Positions 55,368 to 64,000 of a DNA stretch of 64,000 nt are shown here, in pieces. Numbering within the stretch: the first letter of the stretch is position 1; every line of letters begins with the position of its first letter. The DNA is from Actinomadura meyerae. Lineage in GTDB: Bacteria; Actinomycetota; Actinomycetes; Streptosporangiales; Streptosporangiaceae. The notes under the pieces are model-generated. The model searched no databases and was not told the origin of the DNA. It saw only the letters and a list, made by a program, of their open reading frames with translations. The translations under genes were made by a program, and so were the position numbers. The stretch covers positions 1 through 64,000 of the forward strand of contig NZ_FZOR01000032.1 of assembly GCF_900188445.1 (NCBI RefSeq), in the 5' to 3' direction.

Positions 55368-56378
55368 GTGGCGGCGGTGGTTTCCGAATGGCTGACATGG
55401 CGCACGGCGATGGAGCGGGCGCTGTACGGGGAGGACGGCTTCTACCGGCGCGGCGAACGCCCGGCGGAGCACTTCCGTACCTCGGTGCACGCCTCACCGC
55501 GGTTCGCCGCCGCCATCGTCCGCCTGCTGACCGAGGTCGACGCCCTCCTGGGGCACCCCGAGCGGCTGGACGTCGTCGACATCGGCGCCGGGTCCGGACG
55601 GCTGCTCGGCAACATCCTGGCCTGCGCGCCCGGCGACCTCGCGGCCCGGCTCGTCCCGACGGCGGTGGAGATCGCGCCGCGCCCCGCGGACGTCCCGTCC
55701 CGGATCACCTGGCGGCCCGACCTCCCCGAGAGCATCACCGGCCTCGCCGTCGCGAACGAATGGCTCGACAACGTGCCGCTGGACGTCGTCGAGCGCACAC
55801 CGGACGGCGTCCGGACCGTGCTCGTCGACCCGTCCACCGGACTGGAGCGCCCCGGCCCGCCGCCGTCCGACGAGGACCGCGACTGGCTGGAGCGCTGGTG
55901 GCCGCTCCGCGAACCCGGCGACCGCGCCGAGATCGGGCACCCGCGCTGCGACGCCTGGGCCTCGGTGATCGGGCGGCTCTCCCGCGGCCTCGCGATCGCC
56001 GTCGACTACTCCCACGCGCGCGACGCCCGCCCGGTGTACGGGACGCTGACCGGCTACCGCGACGGCGCCACCGTCCCCGCCGTCCCCGACGGCTCGTGCG
56101 ACGTCACCGCCCACGTCGCGCTGGACGCCTGCACCACGGCCGGAGAGCGCGCTGGCGCCACCTCCACCCTGCTGACCACCCAGCGCGACGCACTGCGGGC
56201 CCTCGGCCTGTCCGGCGCGCGGCCGCCTCTGGACCTGGCCCACCGCGACCCGCGCGCCTACCTCGCCGCTCTGTGCCACGCGGGCGAGGACGCCGAACTG
56301 ATCGACCCGGCCGGCCTGGGCGGCTTCGGCTGGCTGGCCCAGACCGTGGGCATCCCGCTGCCGACCGCCCTCACCTGA
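55368..56378 (+). CDS. SAM-dependent methyltransferase, MidA/NDUFAF7-like
   Basis: A 336-residue methyltransferase. The N-terminus (GEDGFYRRGERPAEHFRTSV) is typical of the MidA family; motif I is DVVDIGAGSGRLL (about 65-77) and ANEWLDNVPLDVV (about 130-142) is the conserved NDUFAF7-type segment. VDYSHARDARPVYGTLTGYR is also family-like. Mitochondrial NDUFAF7 methylates an Arg of NDUFS2, the homologue of NuoD, and nuoD starts 6.7 kb away. GTG 55368 is chosen; no strong ribosome binding site is visible, so GTG 55377 is possible. Confidence 0.85.
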   Translation: MAAVVSEWLTWRTAMERALYGEDGFYRRGERPAEHFRTSVHASPRFAAAIVRLLTEVDALLGHPERLDVVDIGAGSGRLLGNILACAPGDLAARLVPTAVEIAPRPADVPSRITWRPDLPESITGLAVANEWLDNVPLDVVERTPDGVRTVLVDPSTGLERPGPPPSDEDRDWLERWWPLREPGDRAEIGHPRCDAWASVIGRLSRGLAIAVDYSHARDARPVYGTLTGYRDGATVPAVPDGSCDVTAHVALDACTTAGERAGATSTLLTTQRDALRALGLSGARPPLDLAHRDPRAYLAALCHAGEDAELIDPAGLGGFGWLAQTVGIPLPTALT

Positions 56379-56480
56379 CCACCCCGCACAACGCCCCGCT
56401 CGGGTCAGACAGCGCGACCTCAAGGTCGTCAGCCCAGGGCTACGCCGCCTCTACCAGCGCTCCGTCCGAGGGCCCTCGGG

Positions 56481-57689
56481 TCAGCACTCGACGTGGAGGG
56501 CCTCCAGGCCGCGCAGGACGTAACCGGGCTTCCAGGTCGGCTCGGCCGCCAGGCGGAGGCCGGGTGCAGCGCGGAGCAGCGCGCCGAACGACTCGGCGAG
56601 CTCGATGCGGGCGAGCGGCGCGCCCAGGCAGTAGTGGACGCCGAGCCCGAACGTGATGTGCGGGTTCGGGTCGCGGGACAGGTCGAGCCGGTCCGGCTCG
56701 GTGAACACCGCCGGGTCCCGGTTGGCGGACGCGAACTGCAGCGCGACCTCGGCACCCCGCGGGATGCCGACGCCGGCGACCGTGATGTCCTCCAGCACCC
56801 AGCGTTCGAACATGGGCGCGGGCGTGTCGTAGCGGAGCAGCTCCTCCACGGCCGTGGGGATGAGCGACGGGTCGGCGCGCAGCCGCTCCAGCTCGCCGGG
56901 GTTGCGGAACAGGGCCCACCAGCCGTTGCCGGTCGCGTTGACGGTGGCCTCGTGCCCGGCGTTGAGCAGCAGGACGCAGGTGCCGATCAGCTCGTCCTCG
57001 GTGAGGCGGTCGCCTTCGTCCACGACCTGCGCGAGGGCGGTGATCAGGTCGTCGCGCGGCTCGTCACGGCGGGCCCGGGCCAGGCCGCGCAGGTAGTCGG
57101 AGAACTCCACGGCCGCGCGGACGGCCGTGCGCTGCACCTCCTCCGGCGGATTCAGCTCGTACATGCCGCAGATGTCGGCCGACCAGGGACGCAGGAGGTG
57201 GCGGTCCTCGGCGGGCACCCCGAGCATCTCGGCGATCACGTTCACCGGCAGCGGCTCGGCGACCTCGGCGAGCAGGTCCCCGCCGCCCGCGGCGGCCAGG
57301 TTCCCGGCCAGCTCGCCGGCCAGCCGCCTGATCGTCGGGCGCAGGCCCTCGACCATCCGCGCGGTGAACGCCTTCGACACCAACCGCCGCAACCGCGTGT
57401 GGACCGGCGGCTCCACGTCCAGCATCCCGGCACGGATCAGGTCCCAGAACGGCTTGAGGAAGTCCGCCTCCGGCTCCTGGCCGAACTCCTCGTGGCTCGC
57501 GATGTGCAGGTAGGACCGCCCTAGCCGCCGATCGCGCAGCAGTGCGTCGACGTCCTCGTGCCGGCTGATCACCCACTGGCCGGTCGGCTCGTGGAAGAAG
57601 ACCGGGCTCTCGTCGCGAAGCCGCTCGAACGCCGGATAGGGGTTCGCCACGAAATCAGCTGACCAGGGGTCATAGGCCACATCGCTCAT
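56481..57689 (-). CDS. Cytochrome P450
   Basis: A 402-residue class I P450. The I-helix is LLLNAGHEATVNATGNG, in which the usual acid-alcohol Thr is shifted one place by Ala. The K-helix motif is EELLRYD and the heme loop FGLGVHYCLGAPLARIEL has Cys354. SKAFTARMVEGLRP and FASANRDPAVF are family landmarks. ATG 57689 (SDVAYDPWSADF) is the likely start. No redox partner is adjacent. The substrate is unknown. Confidence 0.93.
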   Translation of the reverse strand: MSDVAYDPWSADFVANPYPAFERLRDESPVFFHEPTGQWVISRHEDVDALLRDRRLGRSYLHIASHEEFGQEPEADFLKPFWDLIRAGMLDVEPPVHTRLRRLVSKAFTARMVEGLRPTIRRLAGELAGNLAAAGGGDLLAEVAEPLPVNVIAEMLGVPAEDRHLLRPWSADICGMYELNPPEEVQRTAVRAAVEFSDYLRGLARARRDEPRDDLITALAQVVDEGDRLTEDELIGTCVLLLNAGHEATVNATGNGWWALFRNPGELERLRADPSLIPTAVEELLRYDTPAPMFERWVLEDITVAGVGIPRGAEVALQFASANRDPAVFTEPDRLDLSRDPNPHITFGLGVHYCLGAPLARIELAESFGALLRAAPGLRLAAEPTWKPGYVLRGLEALHVEC

Positions 57690-57862
57690 GAACACGAAGA
57701 TATGCGCATCCCGCCGCCCGCGCCGACACCCTGACGCATGTCCGCGGGCGCCGGCCGCCGGTGGCTCGGGTCTCCGTCTGCTCCCACTACTCGGCCGACC
57801 CGGTCCGCGGCGGCCGGCGCGCTCACCCGGAGGTCAGCGAGGCGACACCGCTGATCTCCCGT

Positions 57863-59260
57863 CTAGTCGAAGCCGAAGGTGGAGGAGAGGGGCCGATGCC
57901 TGAAGAGGCTCGCCGGAACGGCGTCGGCGAGGGCCTTGTACCCGGCCGGATTCAGATGCAGGTGGTCACCCACGTCATGGGCGGGGAGCAGCCGGCCGGT
58001 CGCGGACGGATCGCGCGCCGCCCGGTCGAAGTCGATCACCGCGTCGAAGCGGCGGCTGGTGCGGATCCAGGCGTTGACCGCCTGCCGCGCCCTCTCCCTG
58101 TACCCGCCCGGATCGTCGTACATGGTGTTGCCGCCGAACGGGGTCAGCGTCGCGCCGTACACCCGGATGCCCTGCGCGTGCGCGCGGACGATGATCTGGT
58201 CGTAGGCGGCGATCAGGCGGTCCGCGACCTGCTTCTGCGCGTCCGGTGCGGCCTCCGCGGTCCCGATGTCGTTGACGCCCTCGAAGACGACGAGCCACCG
58301 GACGCCGCTCTGCGCCAGCACATCGCGATCCAGCCTGGCGAGCGCGTTGGGCCCGAGTCCGTCGTCGAGGACGCGGTTACCGCCGGCGGCCTGGTTCACG
58401 ATGGCGATGCCGGACGTCGCCGGACGGGACTGCAACCGGTCGAGCAACTGGTCGGGCCAGCGGTCGTTCCCGTTCGTCGTGGAGCCGCGCCCGTCGGTCA
58501 GCGAGTCGCCGAGCATGACGGCCGCCGCCGTGGCGGGCTTGGCCCATACCTCCAGGCCGCTGAGAAAGTACCAGTGGTCGGTGCGGGCCGCCCCGGGCAG
58601 ATCGGTGTCGGCGACATGCTCACCGGCCACCATGTGGGACGTGGTCCTGGAGCCTGGATGGGACGTGATGCTGGTCGACGCCTGGCCGTCCGCCAGATAG
58701 ATCGTCACCGTCAGGACCGAGCGCGGCACCACCGGGAACTCCAGCGGGTCGGACACCATCTGCGCGCCGACCGGAATGACGACGGACGGACCTCCATGGA
58801 AGGTCACCGGCCGGGACGTCCCCGGCTCGATCGCCCCCGCCCCGGCCTGCCCGCCCGCCGGAAGCGCCACCGACACCTTCGTGATGGGCAGCGCCGCGCC
58901 GCCGAAGGCGTTCGAGAACCGCAGCCGCAGGTTCCGGCCGCCGACGGAGACCCGCACGGTCTGCCGCAGGGTCGCGTCCTCGAAGACCCCGTCGTCCTGC
59001 GTGAACGGCGGTGGAGGCATGTTCCCCGGCTCCGTCAGCTGCGGCATCGACACCCAGCCGTCGACCCAGTGGCCACCGATCTCCGGGGCGGCCGGACCAC
59101 CGGCGCTCCGCGGCGCCCCCTCCGCCCCGGATAACGACGCGACGACGAGAGCCACCGCGAGCAGGAGCACCGCGACCAATCGACCGGCCGGATGCTTCGC
59201 GCCCACCTGTCGCACGAGCGCGCCCGCTCGCGCGACGCGGGCACGCGGTTCACGTCTCAT
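57863..59260 (-). CDS. Secreted SGNH/GDSL hydrolase
   Basis: A 465-residue secreted esterase. A basic N-terminus and hydrophobic helix (about 27-48, ending SGAEGA) form the signal. A beta-rich N-terminal domain is followed by the SGNH catalytic domain: Ser in VMLGDSLTDG (about 250), Gly in AAGGNRVLDD, Asn in FEGVNDIGT and the Asp-His pair in VGDHLHLNPAG. The overall plan resembles secreted lipases and carbohydrate esterases. GAAASTTTC-like operators lie just upstream, shared with the divergent deacetylase. Confidence 0.92.
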   Translation of the reverse strand: MRREPRARVARAGALVRQVGAKHPAGRLVAVLLLAVALVVASLSGAEGAPRSAGGPAAPEIGGHWVDGWVSMPQLTEPGNMPPPPFTQDDGVFEDATLRQTVRVSVGGRNLRLRFSNAFGGAALPITKVSVALPAGGQAGAGAIEPGTSRPVTFHGGPSVVIPVGAQMVSDPLEFPVVPRSVLTVTIYLADGQASTSITSHPGSRTTSHMVAGEHVADTDLPGAARTDHWYFLSGLEVWAKPATAAAVMLGDSLTDGRGSTTNGNDRWPDQLLDRLQSRPATSGIAIVNQAAGGNRVLDDGLGPNALARLDRDVLAQSGVRWLVVFEGVNDIGTAEAAPDAQKQVADRLIAAYDQIIVRAHAQGIRVYGATLTPFGGNTMYDDPGGYRERARQAVNAWIRTSRRFDAVIDFDRAARDPSATGRLLPAHDVGDHLHLNPAGYKALADAVPASLFRHRPLSSTFGFD

Positions 59261-59293
59261 CGGAGACCTCCGATCGCACTCTGCACACCAGGG

Positions 59294-59327
59294 CGAAAGC
59301 TTCGAAAGGTTTCGATCACTTTCGAAG
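59294..59327. promoter_or_regulatory. Cluster of CGAA/TTCG palindromes upstream of the SGNH hydrolase gene
   Basis: Three overlapping palindrome-like sites: CGAAAGCTTCG (59294-59304), CGAAAGGTTTCG (59303-59314) and CTTTCGAAG (59319-59327). These resemble the CGAA-N-TTCG and GAAASTTTC sites reported upstream of xylan-degradation genes in actinomycetes. They lie 34-67 nt before the ATG of the SGNH gene. Confidence 0.55.
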
Positions 59328-59525
59328 CCCGCCGCCGAACGTACGCCGGGCCGATCACCCCGTCAAGCGACCCGAAACGATCCGCTCACACCGCCTCACT
59401 CCCTCTACCCGACCGCAGAATTCCGCCAGAACCGCCTTCCAGAACCCCTAAGACAACCTGGAATCCGCCATTGACCGCCCCCGCCAGTCGGCGTACGTTA
59501 CCCGAGAAACAGCCCGATACCTTTC

Positions 59526-59534
59526 GAAACTTTC
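59526..59534. promoter_or_regulatory. GAAACTTTC site between the divergent hydrolase genes
   Basis: GAAACTTTC is an exact GAAASTTTC motif, flanked by CTTTC on the left. It lies midway in the 545-bp gap between the SGNH hydrolase and the deacetylase genes. It may let one regulator control both. Confidence 0.5.
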
Positions 59535-59805
59535 AGCCGACCATCCCCTCACCGCCCACTTCGCAGCGCCGCCCGCTCCCTCCCAGCGCCGCGCCTCAAC
59601 ACGCAGCCCGCCCGCACTGCCACTCCACTCCTCATCACACTCCGCCCCTCATCACACCCCGCCCTTCACCGGCCCCCGCCCTTCACCGGCCCTCGCCAGT
59701 TGCTGACCCCGGCCACTTACCGACCCCGGCCAATGACGCACACGCCCTTGATCCACCGGCTACTTCCGCAGGCCAGTACCCGCCTCTCGACCTCGTGGAG
59801 GGAAG
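59535..59805. other. Cytosine-rich leader of the deacetylase gene
   Basis: No gene is supported here. The plus strand is strikingly C-rich with small direct repeats (CCTCATCACAC twice, CGCCCTTCACCGGCCC twice). The promoter of the deacetylase gene should lie here or just upstream, but I see no clear hexamers. Confidence 0.4.
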
Positions 59806-60612
59806 ATGACCCAAGACCCGTACTCCCCAGGACGATCCGGTTCAGGGCCGTCGGGATGTTCGCGGCGCGGTCGGCGTTCTGCCGGACGTCCTCGCGGCGG
59901 GATGACGTCGGCGGCTCTCGCCACCGCTGCGGCGGCCGCGGTCACGGTCATGCCCGCGGTCGGGCACGCGGCCGTCACCGGGGCGCACCCCCACGGGCGA
60001 TGTCCGAACGGGTACGTCGCGCTCACCTATGACGACGGGCCGACCGCCGCGACGCTGCCGGCGCTGCTCGAAAGGCTGCGGGCCGCCGGTGCACGGGCCA
60101 CCTTCTTCAACCAGGGGAACAACTCCGAGGCCCGTCCCGACCTCGTCCGCGCCCAGCAGCGCGCCGGGATGTGGATCGGCAACCATACGAACACCCACCC
60201 TCACCTGCCCGAGCTGGACGAGCCCGCCGCGTTCAAGGAGATCCTCGGTACTCAGGTGACCCTGCGGCGCATCACCGGCCAGTGGCCCGCGCTGTTCCGT
60301 CCGCCCTACGGGGAGACCAGCGACCGGGTCAGGCGGGACGAGGCTCGCCTGAGGGTCCTGGAGGTCCTGTGGACGGTCGACTCCCGGGACTGGGCCGGGG
60401 CGAGCACGGACGAGATCGTCGCGGCCGCCCGCACCCTCCAGCCGGGCGGCATCCTGCTGATGCACGACTGGGCCCAAGCGTCGGTCGACGCCGTGCCGCG
60501 GATCGTCAGCGATCTCCGGGACCGCGGCCTCTGCCCCGGCAGGATCGCCTTCACCCCGCGCAAGGTCCCCTTCGGCGACACCTCCTTCCATGCGGTCGCG
60601 GTAGCGCCCTGA
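59806..60612 (+). CDS. Secreted polysaccharide deacetylase (NodB/CE4)
   Basis: A 268-residue CE4 deacetylase. The N-terminus has a basic twin-Arg stretch (SRRGRRSAG) and a hydrophobic signal ending GHAA near 55. CE4 motifs are TYDDGP (about 75-80, catalytic base and metal Asp), NHTNTHPHL (about 126-134, metal His), RPPYGE (about 165-170) and LLMHDW (about 219-224). It removes N- or O-acetyl groups from chitin, peptidoglycan or xylan; operators shared with the divergent esterase favour plant polysaccharide. GGAGGGAAG precedes ATG 59806. Confidence 0.92.
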   Translation: MTQDPYSPGRSGSGPSGCSRRGRRSAGRPRGGMTSAALATAAAAAVTVMPAVGHAAVTGAHPHGRCPNGYVALTYDDGPTAATLPALLERLRAAGARATFFNQGNNSEARPDLVRAQQRAGMWIGNHTNTHPHLPELDEPAAFKEILGTQVTLRRITGQWPALFRPPYGETSDRVRRDEARLRVLEVLWTVDSRDWAGASTDEIVAAARTLQPGGILLMHDWAQASVDAVPRIVSDLRDRGLCPGRIAFTPRKVPFGDTSFHAVAVAP

Positions 60613-60798
60613 CCCGCGTCGGACCGTCCACCACGGTGACGGATCCGCGATGGCGGTCGGCCCGCCTCCCCCTCTCGGCGGGCCGACCGGTTCCCATGGT
60701 CAGGGCGGGCACCACGACATGGAACTAGAACGTGATTCTGTGGATATCCGGGCGGAGGGTTCCGTCAGCTCCCGCCGTCAGGGCATGCGAGGGCGTTG

Positions 60799-62379
60799 TC
60801 AGCGGGCCCAGTGGGTGGGGTCGCCGCCGCCTGCGCGGCGGGCGGCCAGGGCACGGCGGGCGGTGCTCTCGACGATCGCGCGGGCCTCGCCGAGTTCGCG
60901 GTCCGTGGCCGCCACCTGTACCGGCCCTGGCGGCGCGTCGACGTGGACGGTGGCCAGCCCCAGGAGGCGTTGGAACGGGTTGACGGTGAGCCGGACGCTC
61001 TGCGCGCGCGCGTGCGCGATCACGTCGGTACGGCGGCAGGGCCAGCCGTGCCGGGTCACGAACACCACATCGTCCGTGCCGGCACCGTCCGCACGGTCGA
61101 TCGCCACGGCCTTGGAGGACGCTGGGACGAGAGGGACGGCGTCCACGTGCGTCCCGGGGAACACCTGGGAGACGAGATGCATGGCGACATGGCGCGGCGC
61201 GACGGGGAGCAGGGTCGAAGACAGGGCCTGGCGCTCACCCGCGTAGCCCGCGACGGTGACCTCGACACGGGCCCAGCCCATGCTCCGCCAGAACGTCGGC
61301 TCGATGATGCTGACGGCCTGCACGCGGCCCGGGGGCAGCGTCTGCATGCGGGTCTCCAGGAGCCCGTAGCGCAGGCGGATGCCGTCCGGTGACATCGCGA
61401 CCGTGAAGTTCGCGTACATCACCAGGGGGGCGATGACGGCGCGGATGAGGCCGAGCAGGACGGGGATGGTGACCGCCAGCATGCCGCCTTCCGCGTACAT
61501 CACGAGGAAGATGAGCGACGCCATGAAGAGCACGATCGTCCCGAGGACGGGCAGCTTCACCAGCAGGGAGGCGAACAGCACGCCGAACGGGACGCGCCAC
61601 ACGTGCCGTTCCGGCGCCTCCGGCGTGTGGCCCGGCAGCCCGGCGGCGCGCGCGAGCAGTTCAGCCCGCAGTTGCTGCGCGGAGTTCCGCCCCAGATAGC
61701 GGAGTGCGATCTCGCTCTGCCCGCCGCCGGCCAGTTCCACGCGCACCTCCGCCAGGGCGAACACCCGCGTCACCAGGGGGCGGACGAGGTCGATGGCCTG
61801 GATGCGCGAGAGCGGGATGCGGCGCTTGTTCTTGCGGAGGATGCCGGTCTCGACGACGAGGTCGTCGTTGTCGATGCGGAAGCGGAGGGAGAGCCACGTC
61901 CACAGGCCCGACCCCACCGCGATGAAGCCCATGGGGATGGTCACGATGAGGAACCTGACGATCACCTCGGGCGTGAGGGCCAGGGTGATGCCGTCTTCAG
62001 TCTGGGTCAGCAGCAGCGGGAAGCCGAGCAGGACGAAGTAGATGATGAGGAAGATGAAGGCGCGCAGCGGTGCCGTCGCCCAGTGCAGCCTGTGCGTGCC
62101 CTCGGAGAAGCGGACCGGAGGGTGCTGCGGGCCGTACCCGTAGGGAGGCTGCGGCTGACCGTACGGAGGCCCGGGAGGCCGAGGGGGCGGCCCGTACGGC
62201 GGACGCGGCGGCGGGCCATAGGGCGGGCCCGGACGGCCCTGAGGTCCGTACGGCCCCGGACCGGGACGTCCCGGCGGCGGACCATAAGGGCCTGGGCCTG
62301 GGCCTGGACCTGGCCCCGGGCCGGGTCCGGGGCCCGGGCGACCTGGGGGTCCGTACGGGGGGCCGTAGGGGCCGGTCAT
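60799..62379 (-). CDS. Large bacterial PH-domain membrane protein (YdbT-like)
   Basis: A 526-residue protein. The first 85 residues are a Pro/Gly-rich tail with an uninterrupted GP run. Two helices at about 107-130 and 140-162 lead into the first bPH2 domain (RFRIDNDDLVVETGILRKNK, then RIPLSRIQAIDLV). More helices (about 250-310) and two further bPH2-like repeats follow (LRYGLLETRMQTLPPGRVQA, then VTRHGWPCRRTDVIAHARAQ). It pairs with the small PH protein encoded just upstream, as YdbS/YdbT do in Bacillus, where they confer resistance to pore-forming agents. Confidence 0.88.
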   Translation of the reverse strand: MTGPYGPPYGPPGRPGPGPGPGPGPGPGPGPYGPPPGRPGPGPYGPQGRPGPPYGPPPRPPYGPPPRPPGPPYGQPQPPYGYGPQHPPVRFSEGTHRLHWATAPLRAFIFLIIYFVLLGFPLLLTQTEDGITLALTPEVIVRFLIVTIPMGFIAVGSGLWTWLSLRFRIDNDDLVVETGILRKNKRRIPLSRIQAIDLVRPLVTRVFALAEVRVELAGGGQSEIALRYLGRNSAQQLRAELLARAAGLPGHTPEAPERHVWRVPFGVLFASLLVKLPVLGTIVLFMASLIFLVMYAEGGMLAVTIPVLLGLIRAVIAPLVMYANFTVAMSPDGIRLRYGLLETRMQTLPPGRVQAVSIIEPTFWRSMGWARVEVTVAGYAGERQALSSTLLPVAPRHVAMHLVSQVFPGTHVDAVPLVPASSKAVAIDRADGAGTDDVVFVTRHGWPCRRTDVIAHARAQSVRLTVNPFQRLLGLATVHVDAPPGPVQVAATDRELGEARAIVESTARRALAARRAGGGDPTHWAR

Positions 62380-63041
62380 AGCCCCATGCTCCGTTCTTCG
62401 CCCTTCTGGGCGAGACGGTCGCGCAGTTGCGCGGCTTCGGTGCTGCGCAGGCCGGGGATGGTCGCGTCCGTCGCCGCCGCGGCGGTGTGCATCCGGACGG
62501 TGGCGATCCCCATCCACCGTTCGAGGAGCCCCGCCGTGACGTCCACGAACTGCATCCGCCCGTAGGGGACGACGATGAGGCGCTTGACGAACACGCCGTG
62601 GGTGACGAGGAGGTCGTCCGCGCGCTCGACGTACCCGTACGCCCGGCGGTCGAGTTCGGCGACCAGCCAGGTGACGGCCGCCCCCAGCAGGACGGCGACG
62701 ACCCACATGACGGCGGCGACCGCGCCGCCGTTCCGCCACACGATGAACCCGCCCACACCGCCGATGGGAATCGCCCAGAGGACGGCGGTGAGAAGCCTGT
62801 GCAAGGCGTGGCGCTTGGAGATGTGCGCCCAGTGGAGACCGCTGCCGGGCGCGAACGCCTGGTCCGCCTGGTAGGCGGGCGCCGTCTGCTGCTGCCCTTG
62901 GTGCGGCGGGTAGTGTGCCGGTACCTGACCTGGCGGCTGACCGCCTGGTCCCTGGGCAGGGGGCGCGGGCGGGTACGCCGCGTCCTGGGGGCCAGGTTGC
63001 GCGGCGGGCTCGTACGGCGGTTCGCCGTGGCTCGCGTTCAT
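62376..63041 (-). CDS. Small bacterial PH-domain membrane protein (YdbS-like)
   Basis: A 221-residue protein. A Pro/Gln-rich cytoplasmic tail (1-70), two membrane helices (about 83-104 and 106-128) and one bPH2 domain (YGYVERADDLLVTHGVFVKR, then LIVVPYGRMQFVDVTAGLLE). Its stop overlaps the start of the larger PH gene in ATGA (62376-62379), so the pair is coupled and probably forms a complex. It is divergent from nuoD with an 80-nt gap. Confidence 0.88.
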   Translation of the reverse strand: MNASHGEPPYEPAAQPGPQDAAYPPAPPAQGPGGQPPGQVPAHYPPHQGQQQTAPAYQADQAFAPGSGLHWAHISKRHALHRLLTAVLWAIPIGGVGGFIVWRNGGAVAAVMWVVAVLLGAAVTWLVAELDRRAYGYVERADDLLVTHGVFVKRLIVVPYGRMQFVDVTAGLLERWMGIATVRMHTAAAATDATIPGLRSTEAAQLRDRLAQKGEERSMGL

Positions 63042-63120
63042 TGCCCCCTAGTCAACCGGAAAACGAGTACCGCTCGCCATGGGACCATGAAGCGGTGATC
63101 GGAGCGGCGGAGGCGCGACC

Positions 63121-64000
63121 ATGACCACCGAGCGGATCGTCGGGATCGGCGCGGGCGCCAAGGAGCTCGCCACCGAGGACATGACCTTGAACATCGGCCC
63201 CCAGCACCCGTCCACGCACGGTGTGCTCCGGTTGAGGCTGACCCTGGACGGCGAGCGCATCTCCGCGGCCGAGCCCATCGTCGGGTACATGCACCGGGGC
63301 GCGGAGAAGCTGTTCGAGGTCCGGGACTTCCGGCAGATCATCGTCCTGGCGAACCGGCATGACTGGCTGTCGGCGTTCTCCAGCGAGCTGGGCGTCGTCC
63401 TCGCCGTGGAGCGCATGCTCGGCATGGAGGTTCCCGCGCGCGCCGTGTGGACGAGGACCCTCCTGGCCGAGCTGAACCGGATCCTGAACCACCTCATGTT
63501 CCTGGGTTCGTATCCCCTCGAGGTGGGCGCCATCACCCCGATCTTCTACGCGTTCCGTGAGCGCGAGACGTTGCAGCGGGTGATGGAGGAGATCTCCGGT
63601 GGCCGCATGCACTACATGTTCAACCGGGTCGGCGGCCTGAAGGACGAGCTCCCGGCCGGCTGGACGACACGCGCGCGGACCGCCGTCGCCGACGTCCGCT
63701 CCCGCATGGGCGACATCGACGACATCATCATGGGCAACGAGATCTTCCGCGCGCGCACGAGGGGCGTTGGCGTCCTCACCCGCGAGCAGATCCTCCAGTA
63801 CGGGGTGTCGGGGCCCATCGCACGGGCGTCCGGCGTCGACTTCGACCTGCGCCGGGACGAGCCCTACCTGGCCTACGGCGACCTCGACGTCCGTGTGGTC
63901 ACCCGCACGGAGGGCGACTGCCTGGCCCGCTTCGAATGCCTCCTGGACCAGGTGCACGCGTCCCTGGACCTCGCCGACGCCTGCCTGGACCGCATCGCCG
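63121..64000 (+). CDS. nuoD: NADH-quinone oxidoreductase subunit D, 5' part
   Basis: The first 293 residues of the 49-kDa subunit of complex I, cut by the window end. Signatures are MTLNIGPQHPSTHGVLRLRL (about 21-40), YMHRGAEKL (57-65), a region lining the quinone site and cluster N2, NRHDWLSAFSSELG, and GYPLEVG-like GSYPLEVGAITPIFYAFRER. The preceding gene is a divergent PH-domain pair rather than nuoC, so this is likely the stand-alone second nuoD known in several actinomycetes rather than part of a complete nuo operon. CGGAGG lies about 9 nt before ATG 63121. Confidence 0.92.
   Translation, partial: MTTERIVGIGAGAKELATEDMTLNIGPQHPSTHGVLRLRLTLDGERISAAEPIVGYMHRGAEKLFEVRDFRQIIVLANRHDWLSAFSSELGVVLAVERMLGMEVPARAVWTRTLLAELNRILNHLMFLGSYPLEVGAITPIFYAFRERETLQRVMEEISGGRMHYMFNRVGGLKDELPAGWTTRARTAVADVRSRMGDIDDIIMGNEIFRARTRGVGVLTREQILQYGVSGPIARASGVDFDLRRDEPYLAYGDLDVRVVTRTEGDCLARFECLLDQVHASLDLADACLDRIA

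Noticed and set aside
59192..59809. Plus-strand Pro/Thr-rich frame in the gap between SGNH and deacetylase genes
   Set aside because: It overlaps the start of the SGNH gene and is made of C-rich low-complexity sequence without domain or ribosome binding site.

Overview
The window is a chromosomal segment of a very high-GC actinomycete. Gene content (lsr2, clpC, a chaplin, DisA/RadA, a c-di-AMP riboswitch ahead of an NlpC/P60 hydrolase, three cytochromes P450, bS22, class I lysS) suggests a filamentous actinobacterium. Streptosporangiales/Thermomonosporaceae (Actinomadura-like) is my best guess, inferred from gene content only. Most genes start with ATG or GTG, a few with TTG, and codon third positions are almost all G or C. 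No rRNA, tRNA, CRISPR array or intact insertion sequence was recognised.

Layout. 1-6.3 kb is accessory: a truncated reading frame at the left edge, a membrane-anchored HTH/NBR1-Ig protein, prolyl aminopeptidase coupled to an unknown gene, an immunity-protein-like gene, a P450 and a divergent ECF41-type sigma factor. 6.3-20.3 kb is a conserved actinobacterial neighbourhood: acyltransferase, GalE2-like epimerase, the 32-residue bS22, an excisionase-type HTH protein, AcuC deacetylase, an esterase, proC, putB, an LCP cell-wall ligase, an ABC-2 exporter with TetR regulator, a sugar-phosphate isomerase and a methyltransferase. 20.3-30.4 kb carries a hydrolase, radA, disA (c-di-AMP synthesis), mutY, a GNAT/NADAR pair, an adenosine-deaminase homologue, a winged-helix/nucleotidyltransferase protein and a VOC protein.

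30.5-38.4 kb holds clpC, with two ClgR-type boxes upstream, then lsr2, a 1.2-kb gap, two RDD membrane proteins, an ArgA-type acetyltransferase, and a c-di-AMP riboswitch controlling an NlpC/P60 endopeptidase. 38.5-49.1 kb holds a small LuxR-type regulator, a LacI regulator, a P450 overlapping lysS tail to tail, and the cofactor genes nadB-nadC-coaX and DUF2520-panC-panD. 49.1-55.2 kb carries a MacB-like ABC transporter, a 12-bp tandem repeat, a chaplin with a His/Gly-rich insert, and a NarL-type two-component system. 55.3-64 kb carries a MidA/NDUFAF7-like methyltransferase, a third P450, an SGNH esterase divergent from a polysaccharide deacetylase with GAAASTTTC-like operators between them, two bacterial PH-domain proteins, and the 5' part of nuoD.

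Links between genes: disA makes the ligand read by the riboswitch about 13 kb away; panC/panD and coaX feed coenzyme A synthesis and nadB/nadC feed NAD synthesis; proC and putB run opposite reactions of proline metabolism; and the MidA-like methyltransferase may act on the NuoD encoded at the right edge.
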